Part shown: positions 13,162 through 21,725 of the stretch, in pieces
Layout of the letters: every line of letters begins with the position of its first letter
Numbering within the stretch: the first letter of the stretch is position 1
Origin: Candidatus Proruminimicrobium quisquiliarum
GTDB lineage: Bacteria > Elusimicrobiota > Endomicrobiia > Endomicrobiales > Endomicrobiaceae
Direction: 5' to 3'
Assembly: GCA_018433245.1 (NCBI GenBank)
Contig: JAHDRN010000013.1
Coordinates: 78,979 to 142,978 of the forward strand
DNA length: 64,000 bases
Notes under the pieces: model-generated
What the model was told of the DNA's origin: nothing
The model's database searches: none
What the model saw: the letters and a program-made list of their open reading frames with translations, nothing else
Made by a program: the position numbers and the translations under genes

Positions 13162-14112
13162 ATGGCAAATCAATTCATGACATTGGCAGATCAGGCAAAA
13201 ACAACAGATCCTTCAGGAAAAGCGCTTACGATTGTTGAATATATTACGAGCGCAAACGAACTTGACGATATACCGTCAATACCGTCCAACAGCGATACGG
13301 AAATGATAGGAACAAGAAGAATCGGTCTTCCTGCGGTTTCAAGAAGAGAAATAAACGAAGGAGTTCCTTTTACAAAATCCAAAACAGAGCAGTTCAAAGA
13401 AAGAATTGTTTTGTATGAAGCTCAGGGAGCAATTGACTCAGATTTAATAGATTTGGCGGCAGACAAAGCAACTGCAAGACTCAGCGAAAATTCAGGGCAC
13501 ATGCAGGCGCTCGGTAAAATTTTTGCAGAAGATGTTATGTACGGAACCCCTGCAAAAAAAACCTTTACCGGCTTTTGCGAATATTACAACAAGAAAGACA
13601 ATATACAAGTTGTTGATGCCGGCGGAACAGCGAATTTGAGGTCTATTGTTATTGTAGGCTGGTCTCCCGATACGATTACAAGTTTTTTCCCGAAAAATTC
13701 AAAAGCCGGAATAGACCATATTCCGTTTGATAAAGATTTTGTACCGTCACCGGACGGAAACGGACAGATGGTTGCATACGCTGACGTATTCAAATGGAAA
13801 GTAGGATTATCAATTAAAAATCCGAAATTTGCGTCAAGAATTGCAAACATTGACATAAAAAATATCAGCAGAGATATGATTTTCCCTCTTTTAATTAAAG
13901 GAAAAAATCAAATTGAAAGTTTAAAGATTGTAAAACCGAGAATATACTGCTGCAATGAAATCTTTACGCTTTTGGAAATTGCCGCTTTTGAAAAAGCAAA
14001 CGTTGCATTGACGTACAGAGAAGTGCCGAATTCAACGCCTATTATTTCGTTCGGCGGATGCGAGCTGAGAAAAATGGATGTAATGAATATAGACGAAAAG
14101 AAAGTTGCTTAA
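13162..14112 (+). CDS. Major capsid protein
   Basis: The 316-residue product directly follows the scaffold gene and starts behind a strong AAAAGGAGATTTAAAAATT leader, fitting a highly expressed shell protein. Sequence segments typical of the podovirus Bbp17/epsilon15 gp7-like capsid group are visible: MTLADQAKTTDPSGKA, an N-terminal arm with TRRIGLPAVSRREINEGV, ERIVLYEAQGAIDSDLIDL, ARLSENSGHMQALGKIFAED near residue 110, YGTPAKKTFTGF and, near the end, FGGCELRKMD. These proteins adopt the HK97 shell fold. Length is normal for the group. Confidence 0.85.
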   Translation: MANQFMTLADQAKTTDPSGKALTIVEYITSANELDDIPSIPSNSDTEMIGTRRIGLPAVSRREINEGVPFTKSKTEQFKERIVLYEAQGAIDSDLIDLAADKATARLSENSGHMQALGKIFAEDVMYGTPAKKTFTGFCEYYNKKDNIQVVDAGGTANLRSIVIVGWSPDTITSFFPKNSKAGIDHIPFDKDFVPSPDGNGQMVAYADVFKWKVGLSIKNPKFASRIANIDIKNISRDMIFPLLIKGKNQIESLKIVKPRIYCCNEIFTLLEIAAFEKANVALTYREVPNSTPIISFGGCELRKMDVMNIDEKKVA

Positions 14113-14204
14113 AAAATAAGGCGCATAAAAAGCGCACAAAGTTGTTTGCCGGGATCAACTCTAAAAAAACCGGCACCAACTAAATAAAATAAAGGAGTCA
14201 AAAC

Positions 14205-15395
14205 ATGAATGACGCATTGTTGTATTTTAGCAAAGACCAAGCGATAACAAAAACAGCGCAGCAGGAGAATGTTGAAATTGCCGGTTCAAACGTTTTGGAA
14301 GTAAACGGGCTTTCGGATAAGATGGATCTTGTTCTTATGGTTAAAAAACCGTTTGCAATTTCCGGATCCGGACAGATGAAAATGATTGTAAAAACGTCGG
14401 ACGACGAAAACTTTGAAGAAGATAAAATCGTCCACATCGGGATTTATACGCCGAAAGAGATAAGCGGTCTCGGCGTAATAGACAAACTCGGGAAATTTAT
14501 ATGCAAGAAATACATTAAAGTTGTTTACGGATTTGACGAGTTTAACCATGCCGGCGACCCGGTTATTGTTACGGACGGCGCGGTTGACTGCTTTTTGACG
14601 TCAAACTCCGATACAAAAGGATCGCAGGCCGAAAAAATCCTTGAAACCGGAATAGAAAAAGTATCAACTCCGCAAGTTGATACGGAAGACGGAACATACG
14701 TTACAAGTAAAACCGTAACGGTAACGTGCGATACGCCGGGAGCTGAGATACATTTTACAAAAGACGGCTCTGAACCGGACGGAAACAGCGAACTTGCAGA
14801 AAACGGCGAGATAGTTTTGGATGCTTCTTGCACGCTGAAAGTAAGGGCAGTTAAAGAAGGTATGAACGACAGCGACGTTGTATCAAGAGATATTGTGATA
14901 CAGTGCGCAACCGTAACTTCAAGCCCGGATACAAGCACATTTGCCAACTCAACATCGGTAACGCTTGCCTGCGCAACTTCAGGCGCGACAATTTACTACA
15001 CAGATGACGGAAACGAGCCGACAGCGGCAAGTACAGAGTACACGACGCCGATTGCATTGACGGATACAAAAACGATCAAGGCAATTGCTGTGAAAACGGG
15101 GTTAACAAACAGCGCAGTTATGGAAAAAATATTTACAAAAGCGGCTGCTGTAGCAACTCCGACAGCTTCTCCTGATGGTGGAAATTTTGAAACTTCGCAA
15201 GAAGTAACGCTTGCTTGTGTAACTGAAGGCGCAACAATTTACTACACAGATGACAACAGCACGCCGACAGCGGAAAGCACTGAATACACGGCTCCGTTTA
15301 CATTAACGGCTACAAAGATAATAAAGGCCATTGCCTTGAAAGAAGGTTCGTCTGACAGCGCCGTAATGACAAAAACTTTCACAAAAACAAATTAA
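14205..15395 (+). CDS. Bbp16-like capsid protein fused to three chitobiase-type Ig-like domains
   Basis: Residues 1-150 resemble the Bbp16-type protein that follows the capsid gene in BPP-1-like phages (VLEVNGLSDKMDLVLMVKKP, IVHIGIYTP). In BPP-1 a jellyroll cement protein coats the shell. Three beta-sandwich domains follow, at about 153-236, 237-315 and 316-396. Each has the pattern of the chitobiase C-terminal Ig-like domain: TVTCDTPGAEIHFTKDGSEP in the first, and GATIYYTDDG plus TIKAIAVK in the others. Domains 2 and 3 are nearly identical in DNA, so one is a recent duplicate. These domains probably project from the capsid and bind carbohydrate. The start has AAAGGAGTCAAAAC upstream. Confidence 0.75.
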   Translation: MNDALLYFSKDQAITKTAQQENVEIAGSNVLEVNGLSDKMDLVLMVKKPFAISGSGQMKMIVKTSDDENFEEDKIVHIGIYTPKEISGLGVIDKLGKFICKKYIKVVYGFDEFNHAGDPVIVTDGAVDCFLTSNSDTKGSQAEKILETGIEKVSTPQVDTEDGTYVTSKTVTVTCDTPGAEIHFTKDGSEPDGNSELAENGEIVLDASCTLKVRAVKEGMNDSDVVSRDIVIQCATVTSSPDTSTFANSTSVTLACATSGATIYYTDDGNEPTAASTEYTTPIALTDTKTIKAIAVKTGLTNSAVMEKIFTKAAAVATPTASPDGGNFETSQEVTLACVTEGATIYYTDDNSTPTAESTEYTAPFTLTATKIIKAIALKEGSSDSAVMTKTFTKTN

Positions 15396-15405
15396 GCATA
15401 ATTTA

Positions 15406-15436
15406 CAGGGGCAGCTGATTAAAAAGGCTGCCCCTG
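15406..15436 (+). other. Strong intergenic hairpin without U-tract in the late operon
   Basis: The arms CAGGGGCAGC and GCTGCCCCTG form a perfect 10-bp stem with an 11-base loop, placed between the Ig-decorated capsid gene and the tail adaptor gene. No T run follows; instead the next ribosome binding site (GCAGGAG) begins within the 3' arm. It may be an RNA-processing or stability element, or may damp translation of the adaptor. Confidence 0.65.
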
Positions 15437-15448
15437 CAGGAGCATAAA

Positions 15449-16060
15449 ATGGCAGACAGATTAGATATTGTAAATAAGGCATTACAAAACCTTGGCGAAA
15501 GCACAATTGTAGATTTAAACGACAAATCTGCGCGTTCGGTTAAAATACAAAAATTTTATAACGAAGCAATAAGAGAAACTCTGCGCGCGTACAGATGGAG
15601 TTTTGCCGAAAGAACTATAAAACTTGACAAAATAGATTACGAAAGCAATATAGGAAATTTGCCGTTTGCGTATGTATATCCGGAAAATGTAGTTGCCGTT
15701 ATTGTATTGTTTGTTGCCGGGCAGGATTTGGAGAATTTAAACGCTTTAAAAAAGAACCGTAAAAAAATTCATAATGTTGACGGTAAAAAAATAATTTTAA
15801 GCAATGTTGAAGAGGCCCATGCAATTGTAACATACGACGAATCAAGCAATGAAGAAATATTTGACGATATTTTTGTTTCGGCGGTAAGTTATCAATTGGC
15901 CGCAGCTGCGGCTATTTCAATTACCGGAGACGCTAAAAAAAGAAATGATATGATTGCTCTTTTTCAAAGAGAAATAGAAACAGCGGCAAGCGTTGACGGA
16001 AATGAGAACAATATAGTTCCGTATAATGTTTCTTCTTTTGAAGAAGAAAGATATAACTAA
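15449..16060 (+). CDS. Tail adaptor protein (T7 gp11/tail tubular A-like)
   Basis: The 203-residue protein begins DRLDIVNKALQNLGESTIVD and continues FYNEAIRETLRAYRWSFAER, both hallmark segments of podovirus adaptor proteins that join the portal ring to the tail. A beta-rich insertion (residues 70-130, with YVYPENVVAVI) and a helical end with QLAAAAAISITGDAKK complete the fold. Order before the nozzle gene is the normal one. ATG follows GCAGGAGCATAAA. Confidence 0.82.
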   Translation: MADRLDIVNKALQNLGESTIVDLNDKSARSVKIQKFYNEAIRETLRAYRWSFAERTIKLDKIDYESNIGNLPFAYVYPENVVAVIVLFVAGQDLENLNALKKNRKKIHNVDGKKIILSNVEEAHAIVTYDESSNEEIFDDIFVSAVSYQLAAAAAISITGDAKKRNDMIALFQREIETAASVDGNENNIVPYNVSSFEEERYN

Positions 16061-16071
16061 AAGAGAAAAAT

Positions 16072-18876
16072 ATGCCACCAAAATATATACAAAATACATT
16101 TGCAGGCGGAATTATAAGACCGGAACTGGATCCGAGAACGGATTTGGCAAACTATTATAATTCCGTGCGAGCAGGAAAAAACGTAATATTTTTTACAGTA
16201 GGCGGAGCCGCTAACAGAACCGGCTCTTTTTTTTGCGGAAAAAGAAAATATCCGGATAAAAAAAGCAGGGTTTTTTCTTTCAGATTTTCTATTGCAGAAC
16301 AATATTTAATTGAAGTCGGCCATGAATATATCCGCTTTTGGAAAAATGACAATCTGATAGTTAATGGAAATAATCCGGTAGAGATTATTACCGGATATCA
16401 GGAAGAAGACCTTGATAAACTTAATATCGTGCAAAGCGCCGACGTTTTATATATTCTTTGCAATCTTTATAAAACGAGAGAATTAAGACGATATTCTGAC
16501 ACAGAATGGGAATTTACAGAATTTGATAATCAGAACGGCCCATTTGAACCGTACAATTTAGACAAAAATTTTAAAATGGAAATATTCCGCAATGAGGATT
16601 TGCAATATATACTTTCAACAAACAAAGGATATTTTGCAAATGACCTTATAACGAGTTTATTTAAAATAGAAAAAGAATTTAAAAGTGAAAGTTTTTATAA
16701 GTCTTTAACGACGTCTGCGGAAGTGGGAATATTTGTATCGGACGGTAATTTAAAAATAACGTCTTCCGGCGGATGGACGGGCCGGCTTGTTTGCGAAAAA
16801 AGCAAAGATAAAATATTATGGAAAGAAGTAAACAGTTGGACGTCCACCTCAACAACCGACCCGAATAACGTAAATTTTGCCTCGGAAATTTCAGACGATT
16901 TAAACTGGTACCGGCTGCGCCTTGAACATTCGTCCGGTACGTGCAATGTAGGTTTTTCGCATGCAGCATATACATACGACATTATAGCCAGTATTGTTGA
17001 TATTGTTGCCGCAAGCGCCGACTCTAACCAAAAATACAAACAAGCCGTAATAAATATATTAAACGGAGTAAAAGATATTGAGTTTTCAAATACCGGAGTA
17101 AGCCAGGAATATAAAAAATTATTGCCGGTAATGACAAGCAATACGCAAGACGATATAACGCTATCGGCAAATATTAAAGTAAACGAAGGACAACTCGGAG
17201 AGATTAGCCGTAATATTACTGAAATTTTTAAATTGTTTGACGATGACACGAATACATATTTAGATTTAATCAGCATAATAGACGGATCAATAGGCACAGC
17301 GCCTGTAAAAATGACAATAACCGTTGATGCAAGCGCTGCCGCGGCTTTTGAAACAGGTAAAAACATCAATAAAATTGTAATTAAAACAAAGGACGATAAA
17401 GCATGGCTGAGACGGTTAACGGCTAAATTTTATCTTGACGGAGAGCTAGTATCAACTTTAACGAGATACGACAGCGACGGAATAAGAGAACAATCTTTTG
17501 ATTTGATTAAATTTGACAAAATAATTTTAGAGTTGTCGGAACCAGTTTTATTAACGGCTTTTAACAGAGAGCAGACTAAATATACTCAAATAGAATTGTG
17601 GGGATATGAAACTACTACCGAAGTATTTTCAACCGACTGGTGGGCAATAGGGGCTTGGAACGAAAGAAACGGCTATCCGGGAGCCGGAGCTTTCAGCCAG
17701 GACAGACTTTGTTTGGCTGCAAGCCGGTTAAGAACGTTTACGACATGGAGTTCAAAGACCGGTATTTATAATGATTTCGGAAAATCAAATCCGGCCGAAG
17801 CGTCTGATGCAATAGATATAAATCTGCCGTCAATGAAAAGAGACTGCCCGGAAATATTAAATCTTGTAGGATTTACAAAATTGCTTGTGTTAAGTTCGTC
17901 AGGCGAGACAACGGTTGATTTGGCGGCGGTTGAACAAGTGCCGCAAAGTCAAAGAGGAAGCGATAAGCCGGCGCCGGTAGTTGTTGGATCAACTGTATTG
18001 TTTGTTGGGCCGAAAGGCGGCAGTTTAAGAGATTTAGCTTATGATTTTGCCTCGGACAGTTACGGCTCGGATGACGTAACTTTAAAAGCGAAACATTTGC
18101 TTGCCGGCAAAAAAATTGTAAGGCTTGCGTACGCGCAGGATCCGAACTCAATTGTTTATGCCGTTCTTGACGACGGCACTATGCTTACAATTACATATAT
18201 TAAAGAGCAGAACGCTATTGCCTTTTCAACTTTTGAAACGCCCGGACAGATAGAAGATATAGCGGTTTTAAGCGACGGAAATTATAACGACGTATACATA
18301 GCAGTAAAAAGAAATGACGACCGATATATTGAAAAAATACCGGCAAGAATTATAGCAGACGATATAATGAGCGACCTTTTGATAGACTGCGCGACGAAAT
18401 TTGAGAACGTAAATAAATTAACCGGACTTGAACGGTTTAACGGACAAAACATTGTGATAGCTTGCCCGGACAAAATTTCAAAAACAGTAACCGTCAACAA
18501 CGGAGAAGCGGCGCTTGATAAGACATATTCAAAAGTTATCGCCGGTATACCGTTTGAAGCCAAAATTATAACGCTTGACGCGGTAAGCGAAAATAAAATG
18601 GCAGGACAAACTATAGTTGACTGTAAAGCAAGAATAAGCCAAATAGAAGCTAAATGGCTATATTCCGCTCCGGATTTAATAGGCACTGAAGAAAACGCCC
18701 TGGAAGCGGTAGAATGCGTTAATAAAGAAGCTGACGGTAAATTGTTTACGGGATTGTCTAAACAAAGCGTAAATTCCGCGTCTTCTTACGATAAGGCAGT
18801 AATTTATAAGCATACTACGCCGTGGCCGTTTATGCTTTTAATGCTTATTACAAAAATGGAATTAGGAGACGAATGA
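16072..18876 (+). CDS. Tail nozzle protein (T7 gp12/tail tubular B-like)
   Basis: This 934-residue beta-rich protein follows the adaptor gene and begins with a segment typical of podovirus tail nozzles: NTFAGGIIRPELDPRTDLANYY, then GGAANRTGSFF and RVFSFRFSIAEQYLIEVG. Residues 550-720 contain the usual YPGAGAFSQDRLCLAASRLR and TTWSSKTGIYNDFG signatures, followed by LLVLSSSGETTV and PAPVVVGSTVLFVGPKGGSLRDL. An inserted segment near 190-330 (GGWTGRLVCEKS, HAAYTYDII) is probably an extra domain. It is longer than T7 gp12 (794 residues). The stop overlaps the next ATG by 4 bases. Confidence 0.85.
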   Translation: MPPKYIQNTFAGGIIRPELDPRTDLANYYNSVRAGKNVIFFTVGGAANRTGSFFCGKRKYPDKKSRVFSFRFSIAEQYLIEVGHEYIRFWKNDNLIVNGNNPVEIITGYQEEDLDKLNIVQSADVLYILCNLYKTRELRRYSDTEWEFTEFDNQNGPFEPYNLDKNFKMEIFRNEDLQYILSTNKGYFANDLITSLFKIEKEFKSESFYKSLTTSAEVGIFVSDGNLKITSSGGWTGRLVCEKSKDKILWKEVNSWTSTSTTDPNNVNFASEISDDLNWYRLRLEHSSGTCNVGFSHAAYTYDIIASIVDIVAASADSNQKYKQAVINILNGVKDIEFSNTGVSQEYKKLLPVMTSNTQDDITLSANIKVNEGQLGEISRNITEIFKLFDDDTNTYLDLISIIDGSIGTAPVKMTITVDASAAAAFETGKNINKIVIKTKDDKAWLRRLTAKFYLDGELVSTLTRYDSDGIREQSFDLIKFDKIILELSEPVLLTAFNREQTKYTQIELWGYETTTEVFSTDWWAIGAWNERNGYPGAGAFSQDRLCLAASRLRTFTTWSSKTGIYNDFGKSNPAEASDAIDINLPSMKRDCPEILNLVGFTKLLVLSSSGETTVDLAAVEQVPQSQRGSDKPAPVVVGSTVLFVGPKGGSLRDLAYDFASDSYGSDDVTLKAKHLLAGKKIVRLAYAQDPNSIVYAVLDDGTMLTITYIKEQNAIAFSTFETPGQIEDIAVLSDGNYNDVYIAVKRNDDRYIEKIPARIIADDIMSDLLIDCATKFENVNKLTGLERFNGQNIVIACPDKISKTVTVNNGEAALDKTYSKVIAGIPFEAKIITLDAVSENKMAGQTIVDCKARISQIEAKWLYSAPDLIGTEENALEAVECVNKEADGKLFTGLSKQSVNSASSYDKAVIYKHTTPWPFMLLMLITKMELGDE

Positions 18877-19337
18877 TGCTGCAGATTTTACAAACGGTAA
18901 ATCAGGACTGGGATGAGCTTAAACATTCTCTGCGTAAATGCGACAGAGAAGAATTGAATATCCTTTATACCGATATAGCCGCACATTTTGACGATTTAAA
19001 ACTGACGACAACCGATTCGTATACCATAATAGACGAACAGGGATTTGTTGTCGCGATATTCGGCGTAAAAGATGAAGGCGCCGCAATAGGCACGGTATGG
19101 ATGCTATCGGCCGAAAGAGTTGCAAAAGCAAAAAAATCTCTTATAAAAATGACTCCGCAAATCCGCGAGATTTGTTTTAAAGAGCATAAAAAACTTTGTA
19201 ATTACGTTTATAAAAAAAATATGCCGGCAATAAAATATCTGCAGTATGTTGGAGCAGCCTTTATAAAAGAAAAAAATATCGGCGATTTTTTATTTTTTGA
19301 GATAGATAAGGAGTTTAATCATGGCGACAAAAGATAA
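18873..19337 (+). CDS. T7 gp13-like internal/accessory protein (GNAT-like)
   Basis: I place the start at ATG 18873, behind TTAGGAGACGA and overlapping the nozzle stop; an earlier in-frame ATG at 18822 lies inside the nozzle gene. The 154-residue protein has a core with ILYTDIAAHFDDLK, YTIIDEQGFVVAIFGVKDEG and a helix IREICFKEHKKLCNYV, then LQYVGAAF. This is the pattern of the acetyltransferase-like DUF2833/gp13 family found beside podovirus ejection genes. A true acetyl-CoA loop is not evident. It overlaps the next gene by 17 bases. Confidence 0.65.
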   Translation: MMLQILQTVNQDWDELKHSLRKCDREELNILYTDIAAHFDDLKLTTTDSYTIIDEQGFVVAIFGVKDEGAAIGTVWMLSAERVAKAKKSLIKMTPQIREICFKEHKKLCNYVYKKNMPAIKYLQYVGAAFIKEKNIGDFLFFEIDKEFNHGDKR

Positions 19338-19884
19338 AACAAAACTGGCAGACAGCCTTATATTGTCAGCTGCAGGCCTTAAAACCGCGGCTACAATAGG
19401 CAAAACGATTAACGACTACGGATATCTGTCTTATCTTGCAGTTAAAACGGAAGGCGATGTTAAAATTGCGGAAGCGGTAAATACCTTGGATGAAAGAGCG
19501 ATCGCGCAAAATGCGGCCGAACAAATAGCAGGAGTTCAAAGAGAATTTAACCAGACGGCCGGCAAACAAGCGGTGGCAGCTGCGGCATCCGGAATTGACA
19601 GCGGATCGGGCTACGTAAATGATTTGCTGCTTGACAGCGCAAAACAAGCCGACAAAGACATGACGGCCATAATGTATAATGCGCAAGGCCTGATTGATAA
19701 AAAACGGTTACAGCTGTCGTTAATGAAAATAGCGTCTAAATATGACGCTCAAAAAATTAAAGCGCAGCAAGACAGCACTATTGCCGCAGGCGTTATTAAC
19801 AGCGCGGTAGATATATTTGACGGCATCGGGGCAGTTTCAGCTAAATGGTATAAAACTGAAAAAACAACCGTAGGAAAGGAGTAG
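19321..19884 (+). CDS. Internal virion (ejection) protein, T7 gp14-like
   Basis: The 187-residue protein is helical and Ala-rich, with a hydrophobic N-terminal segment (LILSAAGLKTAATIGK) and a middle region ERAIAQNAAEQIAGVQREFNQT that matches the usual layout of gp14-like ejection proteins. The central Gly-Ser turn (ASGIDSGSGYVND) is also typical of the family. Such proteins are packed in the capsid and form part of the trans-envelope DNA channel. Context between gp13-like and gp15-like genes supports the call. Start ATG follows ATAAGGAGTTTAATC. Confidence 0.7.
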   Translation: MATKDKTKLADSLILSAAGLKTAATIGKTINDYGYLSYLAVKTEGDVKIAEAVNTLDERAIAQNAAEQIAGVQREFNQTAGKQAVAAAASGIDSGSGYVNDLLLDSAKQADKDMTAIMYNAQGLIDKKRLQLSLMKIASKYDAQKIKAQQDSTIAAGVINSAVDIFDGIGAVSAKWYKTEKTTVGKE

Positions 19885-19886
19885 CC

Positions 19887-21725
19887 ATGGGCGTAACATT
19901 ACCGGGATATACAAGAAAAGTGCAAAAACAAGAACAAGCGGCCGAAATGCCGGCAAATAAAACAGTGAGCAAAACAGAGTTTTCTTCTCCGGTTCCCGAC
20001 GCGATAGAAAATGCCGGCGAAAAATTGGATCAGCATGCTAAAGCATACGCCGATTATGTTGTACGAGAAGAGAACCGTCAAAGACAAGATTTAATTTTAA
20101 AAACAAAAAATAAAATAACATCCGGCATTGACGATATATTATATAACAATGAACCGGACGAAAAAGGACAAATAAAAGGATTGATGTTTCGTTCCGGAGA
20201 CGTTGAAAATTTGACGGAAGTCGGAACAAAAAGCATAGAAGAACTTATCCAAAACAATCTGCAGGGAATAGATGATGCCGATGTGGTGGAAAGCATAAAA
20301 CAGAAAATTTTTGAAACGCGCCAAAGTAGCATTAAACTACTGGCAAACCGTGAAGTGAGACAAAAACAAGAAAATTCCGCAGAGATCATAAATGCAAGTT
20401 TAGCTGCGGATATGAAAACGGCATCAGGCATTTCCGAAAGCGGTTCAATGCAAAATTTAATATCTAATGTGGATGAATATATAAGCGCTCATTATAAAAA
20501 TTTAGGAGCGCAAGATATTATTGTAACGGTTGCGCAGGAAAATGCAAGAGAGCGTTTGTTGCAAAATTCACTTGCGACATTACTTGAAGTAGGAAATACA
20601 AAAGCGGCAAGAGAAATACTTGACAGCTGTAAAGACAAGGTTTCTGCCGGCTTTTTTGCTAAAAGCAATACATTGATAAGAGGTAAGGAAATAGACGATA
20701 TAACATCGCGTATATGGGATAACGCGCAGAATATAAGAACAGCGCAAGGCTATGTTGATTTAAATCATATTTACGGCCAAATAGAAAAAACAGGATTAAC
20801 CGATAAAGAGAAAAAAAGCGTATATTCAAGTTTAAGCTCTATGGCTAATGCAGACAAACAAAGAATCGCACAGGAAAGAGCAGATCAGGATCGCAATTTT
20901 GAAAATGAAGTTTTAAAAATGTTTAAAGAAAAACAGGATTATAAAGAGGCTGTTAAATTTGCGGCTAACTCCGGATTTGACGAAGTTGATATTGCTTTAA
21001 AACAAAAATACGTTGATAACGTATATTTTGAAAAGGAAGGCAAAAGCGATCCGCAGGCGCTTTTAAATTTATACGATAAAAAATTCTCCGGAGAATTGAC
21101 AAAAAACGATATTGACAACGCTTATGCCGCCGGCGAAATAAGAAGCGCGGACTGGATGATATTCCGGAAAGATTTTGCCGACAAAGGATTTAATTTAGTT
21201 GACGGAACTTATCTGCAAGGACAGCAGATTAAAGCTGATATTGATGCATTTGCAGAAGAAAAGGCATCAGATGATTATACACAAGCCGAAATTAAAACTT
21301 TTTTTTATAGTCAATTGAGAGGGAAACCGTACGACGAAGCAAGAAAAACTTTTGAAGATTTGCAGAAAGCCCCGGGTGCTTGGAATTTTACACCTAACTA
21401 TAAAAAACAATTAATTTCAAATAGAGAATCCAGGGAGTTGGCATCTAAATACTCAAATGTCTTTATGGATGCAACCGGTAAAAGAAATTTAAGTACATTA
21501 AAATTTATTGACGGAATTAAAAAAGGCGCTGAATTGCAAAAGATAGATAATTTTAACGCCAACTATATTGACGATATTATTGATTTTTGCGGAGCAGATA
21601 ACCTTAAAAATCCGGAAAGTGTAGAATTTCAGGCCTTAGAATATTTGATTAGCCATAATAAAACTATAACAATACCTGATATCAAAGCAACTATAGAACA
21701 AGGGATTAAAAATGAAAAAATATAA
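19887..21725 (+). CDS. Internal virion (ejection) protein, T7 gp15-like by position
   Basis: A 612-residue, mostly helical protein without signal peptide or transmembrane segment. Its charged heptad-rich stretches (YVVREENRQRQDLILKTKNK, EVRQKQENSAEII, ERADQDRNFENEVLKMF) resemble the coiled helices of phage ejection proteins that form a tube through the periplasm. It lies between the gp14-like gene and the giant polyvalent gene, exactly where gp15 sits in T7-like phages. Sequence similarity to T7 gp15 is not evident by eye, so the name rests on position and composition. The next gene overlaps its 3' end by 14 bases. Confidence 0.6.
   Translation: MGVTLPGYTRKVQKQEQAAEMPANKTVSKTEFSSPVPDAIENAGEKLDQHAKAYADYVVREENRQRQDLILKTKNKITSGIDDILYNNEPDEKGQIKGLMFRSGDVENLTEVGTKSIEELIQNNLQGIDDADVVESIKQKIFETRQSSIKLLANREVRQKQENSAEIINASLAADMKTASGISESGSMQNLISNVDEYISAHYKNLGAQDIIVTVAQENARERLLQNSLATLLEVGNTKAAREILDSCKDKVSAGFFAKSNTLIRGKEIDDITSRIWDNAQNIRTAQGYVDLNHIYGQIEKTGLTDKEKKSVYSSLSSMANADKQRIAQERADQDRNFENEVLKMFKEKQDYKEAVKFAANSGFDEVDIALKQKYVDNVYFEKEGKSDPQALLNLYDKKFSGELTKNDIDNAYAAGEIRSADWMIFRKDFADKGFNLVDGTYLQGQQIKADIDAFAEEKASDDYTQAEIKTFFYSQLRGKPYDEARKTFEDLQKAPGAWNFTPNYKKQLISNRESRELASKYSNVFMDATGKRNLSTLKFIDGIKKGAELQKIDNFNANYIDDIIDFCGADNLKNPESVEFQALEYLISHNKTITIPDIKATIEQGIKNEKI

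Noticed and set aside
14113..14204. Spacer between major capsid and Ig-decorated capsid genes as a terminator
   Set aside because: GCCGG and CCGGC can pair across 15 bases and GCGC elements lie upstream, but there is no U-tract and the stem is weak. No gene or clear terminator was seen here.
18822..18872. Upstream extension of the gp13-like gene
   Set aside because: It lies wholly inside the nozzle gene and lacks a ribosome binding site, whereas ATG 18873 has TTAGGAGACGA upstream.
19887..21725. Naming this gene as a true T7 gp15 homologue
   Set aside because: No sequence similarity is visible to me; only position, length and helical character agree, so it is described as gp15-like by position.
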